Source: Lagenorhynchus albirostris (Eukaryota; Chordata; Mammalia; Artiodactyla; Delphinidae). Taken from it: a stretch of 64,000 nucleotides of DNA. This document shows positions 58,111 to 64,000 of this stretch, one piece after another. The stretch covers positions 10,590,267-10,654,266 of the forward strand of contig NC_083101.1 in the NCBI RefSeq assembly GCF_949774975.1. The letters are read 5' to 3'. Position 1 is the first letter of the stretch, and every line of letters starts with the position of its first letter. Under the pieces are notes generated by a model, which was not told the DNA's origin, did not search any database, and saw only the letters and a list, made by a program, of their open reading frames with translations. The position numbers were made by a program, and so were the translations under genes.

Positions 58111-59225
58111 CCATAAACAAGACAAAAAGACAGCCCTCAGAATGGGAGAAAATATTTACAAATGAAACAACAGACAAAAGATTAATCTCCAAAATGTACA
58201 AACAGCTCATGGAGCTCAATATCAAAAAAACAAACAATCCAATTAAAAAATGGGCGGAAGACCTAAGTAGACATTTCACCAAGGAAGACATACAGATGGC
58301 CAAGAGGCACATGAAAAGATGCTCAACATCACTAATTATTAGAGAAATGCAAATCAAAACTACAATGAGGTATCACCTCATGCCGGTCAGAGTGGCCATT
58401 ATCAAAAAATCTAGAAACAGTAAATGCTGGAGAGGGTGTGGAGAAAAGGGAACCCTCCTGCACTGTTGGGGGGAATGTAAATTGATACAGCCACCATGGA
58501 GAACAGTATGGAGGTTCCTTAAAAAACTAAAAATAGAATCACCATATGACCCAGCAATCCCAATACTAGGCATATACCCTGAGAAAACTGTAATTCAAAA
58601 AGAGACTTGTACCACAATGTTCATTGCAGCACTATTTACAATAGCCAGGACATGGAACTAACCTAAATGTCCATCGACAGATGAATGGATAAAGAAGATG
58701 TGGCACATATATACAATGGAATATTAGCCATAAAAAGAAAAGAAATTGAGTTATTTGTAGTGAGGTGGATGGACCTAGAGTCTGTCATACAGAGTGAAGT
58801 AAGTCAGAAAGAGAAAAACAAATGCCGTATGCTAACGCATATATATGGAATCAAAAAAAAAAAAAAGGTACTGATGAACCTAGTTGCAGGGCAGGAATAA
58901 AGATGTAGACATAGAGAATGGACTTGAGGACATGGGGTGGGAGGAGGAAGATGGGGCAAAGTGAGAGTAGCATCGACAAATATACACTACTGAATATAAA
59001 GCAGGTAGCTAGTGGGAAGCAGCAGCATAGCACAGGGAGATCAGCTTGGTGCTTTGTGGTAACCTAGAGGGGTGGGATAGGGAGGGTGGGAGGGAGTCTC
59101 GAGAGAGGGGATATGGGGACATATGGATACATATGGCTGATTCACTTTGGTGTACAACAGAAACTAACACAGTATTGTGAAGCAAGTATACTCCAATGAA
59201 GACCTATTAAAAAAAATAAATAAAT
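58111..59225 (+). mobile_element. 5'-truncated L1, 3' end with ORF2 C-terminus
   Basis: A 1115-base sense L1 is flanked by AAAAGCTAGGTTTCA at 58096-58110 and 59226-59240. It starts inside ORF2, shows the C-terminal Cys-rich segment (GCGEKGTLLHCWGECKLIQP), and ends with the 3' UTR and an (AAAT)n tail. A TAA codon at 58662 follows ARTWN, where intact L1s usually continue, and a small deletion lies further on. It is inactive. Confidence 0.93.
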
Positions 59226-59240
59226 AAAAGCTAGGTTTCA

Positions 59241-59405
59241 GTCGTGGCCCTACCACTAATAAAATTTGTGATCATGAGCAAGTAACATTACTATTCTTCT
59301 CTGTGGAAGTACTCACACTGTTCTCATGGGGTTGTTTCAGTTAAAACTTACATGTGAACATACATGAGAAACCATGAGACCTAAAAATACTCTTTTTCTC
59401 ATTTG
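59241..59405 (+). repeat. MIR remnant
   Basis: GTGATCATGAGCAAGTAACA is MIR-like. Confidence 0.45.
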
Positions 59406-60161
59406 GTACCTACCTTTGCTTGACAAAGCTGCAACCTTCCATGAGCTTGTGTTTTAATAATAAAGTTCCCCCAGGGCAAACCTTATTCAGCAAACAAGAG
59501 GACTTTAAAAGAGAAATTGGCAAAGTTAGCTTGAGTCAGATGAAAAGGCCATATTGAAGAACCATGTCTAGCTCAGTGCTAGGCAGTGTGTCATCCTGTC
59601 CACTGTGCTGGCCTCGTGTCCTAGTGCAGTGCCAAGTACAGAGTCAGACTGGATCATTAATTGTGGGATGAGGGAAACCCAAGTTTGTATCATGAGCAGT
59701 AATTCCACTTCTGGGAATCTGTCCTAATCAAGAGATTCAAACCAGATCAACACTTTTTGCATGAAGATGTCAACTGCTGCATTATTTTATGTGCAAAATG
59801 GAAAACAGTAGGCAGCGGTTCAGGAAATTATGAAACATCCTTTAAGGAAATAATCTAAGGTCTGAAGACTGCGTGGAAACATAGAAGGAAATTTGAGCAA
59901 GGAGGAAAAATACAAAGTTTTACTAGAATTGTATATGAAGTTGTAATAAAAGAAAGAAAGAAAAGTCATAAAAATAGCCTGTAAGAAACTATATTAGAAT
60001 GATAGTGTTTTATAATGGTAGACTTATGAGCATCTTTCTTTTTTTGTAAGTAAAAATTTTTCTTTAATGAACCTGTTTTATGATTTAAATAGATTTGATT
60101 TTAAAAGCCATTTTGTTGCTACTTCTTTTGAATGAAAGGATGCTTCTCTTTCCCCCCTCAG
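59406..60161. other. GOLGA1 intron 12, end
   Basis: AATTCCACTTCTGGGAATCT and ATGCAAAATGG-like text suggests an old L1 fragment near 59690-59830. The rest is unassigned. Confidence 0.35.
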
Positions 60162-60257
60162 GTGAAGGAACTAGAGCAGAGCCTGCAGGCATCTGAGGAG
60201 AAGCTAAAACAGAGCAGTGACGTTGTGGCAGCTCAGGAAGCTCAGATTCAGGAGCTT
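60162..60257 (+). CDS. GOLGA1: GOLGA1 coding exon (residues 356-387)
   Basis: Encodes VKELEQSLQASEEKLKQSSD to QEAQIQEL (32 codons, phase 0). The acceptor has a strong pyrimidine tract (CTTTCCCCCCTCAG) and the donor GTAAGT is consensus. Confidence 0.95.
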
Positions 60258-60639
60258 GTAAGTGGGTATTGTGACTGCTGTGTTCTAGGCCCTTGATGCT
60301 TTTTCCCTTTATTCTTTTGTAGGTCCCCAGACTCACTCCCAAATTCTGGAATGGTATCTGGACCTGACCTTAGATACAGTTGTGGGCAGATAGGCAGTGC
60401 AGGTAGAGGGAGTCAGGACCTGCTAGAGGGTCTGAGTTACCCAGAGAGATAGTGACGGGCTAGACAGCCCTGCCTAGTTCTGGGACTGTTAGAGGTGGTG
60501 TCTCCACTGGCGTTCAAACCTCACCTTGCAGCCGGGGCTGTGGAGAACAGCTCCAGGCTCTGGGGAGAAGATGGCAAGGGCTTGGCCGGTAGTCACAGCG
60601 CCAGGTCAGGTGTTGAGCTTGAAACTTGAGAAATAAAAA

Positions 60640-60850
60640 CGGCATTTGTTGCCTCGTGTCTGCTAAGTACTCTGCATGTATTTTAATTTAGTCCTTGCAG
60701 CAGACGTAAGAGCCTGTACTGTTATCCTTATTCTCCAGAGGAAGCAGGCTCAGAAAGGCGACCAGATCACTAGCCCAAGGTCTCCCACCTAGTAAATGGC
60801 TGAACCCACATCCTTCCTAGGTCAAAGCCCTTGTTCTTCATCACTGTGTT
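60640..60850 (-). repeat. MIR, antisense
   Basis: TTATTCTCCAGAGGAAGCAG, ATCACTAGCCCAAGGTCTCC and AAATGGCTGAACCCACATCC match antisense MIR. Confidence 0.7.
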
Positions 60851-61129
60851 ATGTGCCTCCCCAGGGAAAAGCCTCATCCATAGAGGGCAGCAATGAGTGG
60901 AGTGAAGGAGGGCTGTGTCTTAGGACTGGCTGGTGCCCAGAGCTGTCCCCCCAGCACCAAGACCAATCCCAGATTCCAGCTCCTAGGCAGGCCAGGGGAC
61001 CTCAGCGGCAGCCAGGCTGGAGTTCAGGAAGGAGAGTTGTTTCTGTTGGACACTCATCTTTGGGTCACTGAGGGACAGAATAAAGCCCCCATTGTCACCA
61101 CGAATAACTGTCCTCTGCTACCCCCTCAG

Positions 61130-61279
61130 GCCTCCGCAAACAAGGAGAGCAGCTGTGCACAGCAGCAGGTCCTCGCTCTGGAGCAGCAGTGCACAGAGCA
61201 GATCCACACACTGGAGGCCCAGCTCTCTGCCCTGGAGAGAGCTCGGGCAGACGACCATGCAGCCGCGGAGCGGAAGGTG
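61130..61279 (+). CDS. GOLGA1: GOLGA1 coding exon (residues 388-437)
   Basis: Encodes ASANKESSCAQQQVLALEQQ through AAAERKV (50 codons, phase 0). The acceptor is CCCCCTCAG and the donor GTGAGT. This segment is more diverged from the human protein as I recall it than the neighbouring exons (for example two Cys residues, and ARADDHAAAE), which suggests weaker constraint on this part of the rod. Confidence 0.93.
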
Positions 61280-61840
61280 GTGAGTGAGGAAAGGAGAGGG
61301 GCCGGGCACAGGAGCACCACGTTCATGTGTGGCTCGGCTGCCAAGTTGTTTGATGGGAAGAAGACCAGCCCTCCTCTGAAGTAGGGAACCACTTTTTGGA
61401 GCAGTTTTTGTCTTTCACCAAAACACCTGCTCATGAGACTGGAAGTTAAAAGGCTGCTTTTTATAAAAACCCTGAACAAATGGGTTTTCTTTTTCCTTGG
61501 GCTGCACATGGACTTCCTGGTGCTTCCTGACCAGTCCCATCAGTGGCTTCCCACTGCCTTTCTAAAATGTATACTGTTCATCCTTAATGGCTTCTCCCTT
61601 CCCTGGTCCCCCTCCTTGTTCCATAGGCTTCAGAATCAAGTGCCTTAGTTCTTCTTGTGAGGAGTGTGTCAGGTGACTCTCCCTTCCTCACCCCAATCCC
61701 CATTCTCATCTCCCACCCCTGCAGTGGCAACAAAAGGAAGGGGGGCATTTTTAAAGGTTCCATGTCAAAGAGATAGGACTGTGCTCAGGGGAAATATGGT
61801 AAAGACCTTTTCTTTTATACATACTTTTCTCAATTTGCAG

Positions 61841-61936
61841 AGAGAGCTGGAGCAAGAAAATGCAGGCCTTAAAGAAAGTAAGAATGAATGTGAACATTCT
61901 CTACAACATCACCAACTTGAACTAAAGAAGCTGAAG
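61841..61936 (+). CDS. GOLGA1: GOLGA1 coding exon (residues 438-469), last in window
   Basis: Encodes RELEQENAGLKESKNECEHS to LELKKLK (32 codons, phase 0). The acceptor is TCAATTTGCAG and the donor GTATTT. The next exon is not in the window: 61937-64000 holds only repeats and unrecognised intron. Confidence 0.94.
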
Positions 61937-62079
61937 GTATTTATCTAATTGAATCAGTTTCACAAAAGTATCATCTCTTTCATGTGTGTATTTGGAGTGG
62001 CCAGGTGAACGTTCTATACGTAGAGTAGAGAAGGAATGGAACTAGGATTTGTTCAGAGTTCTGCTAAGCATTTGCAACA

Positions 62080-62260
62080 AATTGTCACCTCGTTAAGTCC
62101 TCTCAGTGATCAAGGACATAGGGAGAGTTGTGCTTATTTTGCAGTTAATGTCGTCGAGGTTCTGAGTGTAAGTAATTTGTCCAGGTTCCATAGTTAGAGG
62201 TGGTGCTGCTCTGACTTTTCACTCCACCACGGAGACCCAGCCCTTCCTCTCTGTCCTCGT
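62080..62260 (-). repeat. MIR remnant, antisense
   Basis: TTATTTTGCAGTTAATGTCG and GTAATTTGTCCAGGTTCCAT fit a diverged antisense MIR. Confidence 0.5.
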
Positions 62261-62886
62261 CAACAGCTGCCTGACAGTAATGCTGTCAAAGCACCACTGT
62301 CACTGATTTCCAGTGAGGCCAGTAAAGCAAGGCCTTAAAACATCACGAGGGCCTTATTTGTTTGTTTGTAACAGGGAGCAGGTACAGAAATGAAGAAAAA
62401 ACAACCTGCTGGATTGTTTCCCGTTCCCTTCTGAGAACTTGGTGCTTTGATCAGATGCTGCCACCTTCATTGCCGGGACATAACTGGATTCAGGGGAAGG
62501 AGTCTGCCACTTTCTTGTAGGCCTCCAGGCTCCCCTGTCCCCTTTCATAGCAGCCCTTAGATGATAGATCTTTGCAGGACTTGCCCAGCTATGGTCATGA
62601 CACAAAGATCTTGTGGATCCTTTGGCAGAGATCTTCTCAGAGAACATCCATAGCTGAGGCCTGCACTGAGTCAGCTTTTACCAGTAGTCTCTGCTAAGCT
62701 ATGTAGGTGCTAGTGCAGTAGTGCCATGTCATGGAAAGCATGGACTTTAGAGTCAAATATTTCTTCATGCATTTCCTTCAACAAACATCTGAGTACTTGT
62801 GGGCCCCATTGTAGGTGCTGTGATGTGGCAATGAGCAAAACAGACAAAATCATTCCCCCTCCCCTAACCTGTGGAGCTTGTAACTA
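62261..62886. other. GOLGA1 intron 15, mostly unrecognised
   Basis: An old repeat-like tract lies at 62790-62880 (GTGGCAATGAGCAAAACAGA). No exon is seen. Confidence 0.4.
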
Positions 62887-62902
62887 GAGACAGTAAACAC
62901 TT

Positions 62903-63289
62903 TTTTTTAAAATTTAATTTAATTTATTTTTTATACAGCAGGTTCTTATTAGTCATCAATTTTATACACATTCAGTGTATACATGTCAATCCCAATCTCC
63001 CAATTCATCACACCACCACCCCGCCACTTTCCCCCCTTGGTGTCCATACGTTTGTTCTCTACATCTGTGTCTCTATTTCTGCCCTGCAAACTGGTTCATC
63101 TGTACCATTTTTCTAGGTTCCACATATATGCGTTAACATATGATAATTTTTTTCTCTTTCTGACTTACCTCACTCTGTACCACAGTCTCTAGATCCATCC
63201 ACGTCTCTACAAATGATCCAATTTCGTTCCTTTTTATGGCCGAGTAATATTCCATTGTATATGTACCACATCTTCTTTATCCATTCATC
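62903..63289 (-). mobile_element. 5'-truncated L1 3' end, antisense
   Basis: A 387-base antisense L1 tail runs from a T-rich tract through CAGCAGGTTCTTATTAGTCA to TTCTTTATCCATTCATC. It is flanked by the 16-base duplication GAGACAGTAAACACTT (62887-62902 and 63290-63305). Confidence 0.93.
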
Positions 63290-63402
63290 GAGACAGTAAA
63301 CACTTGATAAATGGTTATAAATGCTATGAAGACAATAAAGCAGACTAAAGGACAGAGAGGAGGGAGGAAAGGGCTCTTTTAAATATGGAGGTGAATATGG
63401 GA

Positions 63403-64000
63403 ACCAGGATGGCAGAGTAGAAGGACATGCTCTCACTCCCTCTTGTGAGAACACCAGAATCACAAGTAGCTGCTGGACAGTCATCGACAGGAAGACGCTG
63501 GAACTCACCAAAAAAGATACCCCACATCCAAAGACGAAGGGGAATCCACAATGAGATGGTAGGACGGGCACAATCACAGCCCGTCTAAAATCTATTCCAT
63601 AACTGCTGGGTGGGTGACTCACAGACTGGAGAACACTTATACCACAGATGTCCACCCACTGGAGTGAAGGTTCTGAGCCCCACATCAGGCTGCCCAACCT
63701 GGGGGTCTGGCAACAAGAGGAGGAATTCCTAGAGAATCAGACTTTGAAGCCTAGTGGGATTTGATTGCAGGACTTCGACAGGACTGGGGGAAACAGAGAC
63801 TCCACTCTTGGAGGGCACACACAAAGTAGTGTGCACGTCAGGACCCAGGGGAAGGAGCAGTGACCCCAGGGAGACTGAACCAGACCTACCTGCTAGTGTT
63901 GGAGGGTCTCCTGCAGAGGCAGGGGGTGGCTGTGGCTCACCGTGGGGACAAGGACACAGCAGAAGTTCTGGGAAGTACTCCGTGGCGTGAGCCCTCCCAG
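63403..64000 (+). mobile_element. L1 5' UTR, possibly a full-length element running off the window
   Basis: GGATGGCAGAGTAGAAGGAC at 63408 and CTCACTCCCTCTTGTGAGA begin the typical L1 5' UTR, and GC-rich UTR text continues to the last base. No ORF1 is reached. Length and integrity cannot be judged. Confidence 0.75.

Larger units (their letters stand above)
31070..63402 (+). other. GOLGA1: GOLGA1 (golgin-97) gene, introns and coding exons
   Basis: Thirteen coding segments (135, 91, 75, 98, 33, 129, 170, 112, 126, 96, 96, 150 and 96 bases) join in phase into 469 codons. Golgin-97 is a peripheral coiled-coil protein of the trans-Golgi. Its C-terminal GRIP domain binds ARL1-GTP and its N-terminal end captures endosome-derived vesicles, with TBC1D23 as adaptor. 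The part seen here contains the short basic N-terminal motif (MFAKLKKKIAEE), a Ser-rich linker (residues about 25-55), and then continuous heptad-type coiled coil rich in Glu, Gln, Leu and Lys from about residue 55 to 469. The full family length is about 767 residues, so the rest of the rod and the GRIP domain lie right of the window. No frameshift or in-frame stop interrupts the reading frame. Confidence 0.96.

Noticed and set aside
58194..58661. 155-codon open frame
   Set aside because: It is the decayed C-terminal end of L1 ORF2 in a 5'-truncated copy, not a host gene.
63170..63697. 175-codon open frame on the minus strand
   Set aside because: It crosses the boundary of two unrelated L1 pieces and unique sequence, so it is a chance join.

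Overview
The window is nuclear DNA of a cetacean (whale or dolphin). Two facts support this. It carries many tRNA-derived CHR-1 and CHR-2 type SINEs, and the CHR-2 type (short T-rich tail, conserved head ending in a CCAGGGAAGCCC-like motif) is the abundant young cetacean family. It also carries exons of two neighbouring mammalian genes, both on the + strand: the 3' end of SCAI (suppressor of cancer cell invasion) and then the 5' two-thirds of GOLGA1 (golgin-97). These two genes are also neighbours on human 9q33.3. No CRISPR arrays, rRNA or functional tRNA genes were seen.

Layout. Positions 1-7173 are SCAI intron filled with old L1, L2 and MIR copies, SINEs and one solo ERV1-type LTR (2223-2645). 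The last four SCAI coding exons are 7174-7246, 10117-10290, 10483-10583 and 20251-20397. The intron before the last exon is a nested stack of SINEs, a tiny mariner MITE and an antisense L1. A long AT-rich stretch after the stop codon (20398 to about 29890) is best read as the SCAI 3' UTR. A CpG island (about 30600-31260) holds the GOLGA1 promoter, only about 1 kb downstream of the proposed SCAI end.

GOLGA1 has two noncoding 5' exons and a start codon at 32923. Thirteen coding segments between 32923 and 61936 join in phase into 469 codons (1407 bases), about 61% of the usual length of roughly 767 residues. The C-terminal GRIP-domain exons lie beyond the window. Every intron has GT-AG ends. The window ends inside the 5' UTR of an L1 that may be full length.

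The two genes do not form a pathway. SCAI is a nuclear cofactor that represses MRTF/SRF transcription and also acts in double-strand-break repair. Golgin-97 is a coiled-coil tether of the trans-Golgi. The most unusual structure is a recent chimeric SINE insertion (5553-5900). It carries about 150 bases of unique sequence copied from a site 0.9 kb away and is framed by a 15-base target-site duplication. Other points worth checking are an open, splice-flanked possible cassette exon in GOLGA1 intron 7 (43624-43771) and a near-perfect inverted repeat at 8090-8231 whose arms both contain a consensus splice donor.
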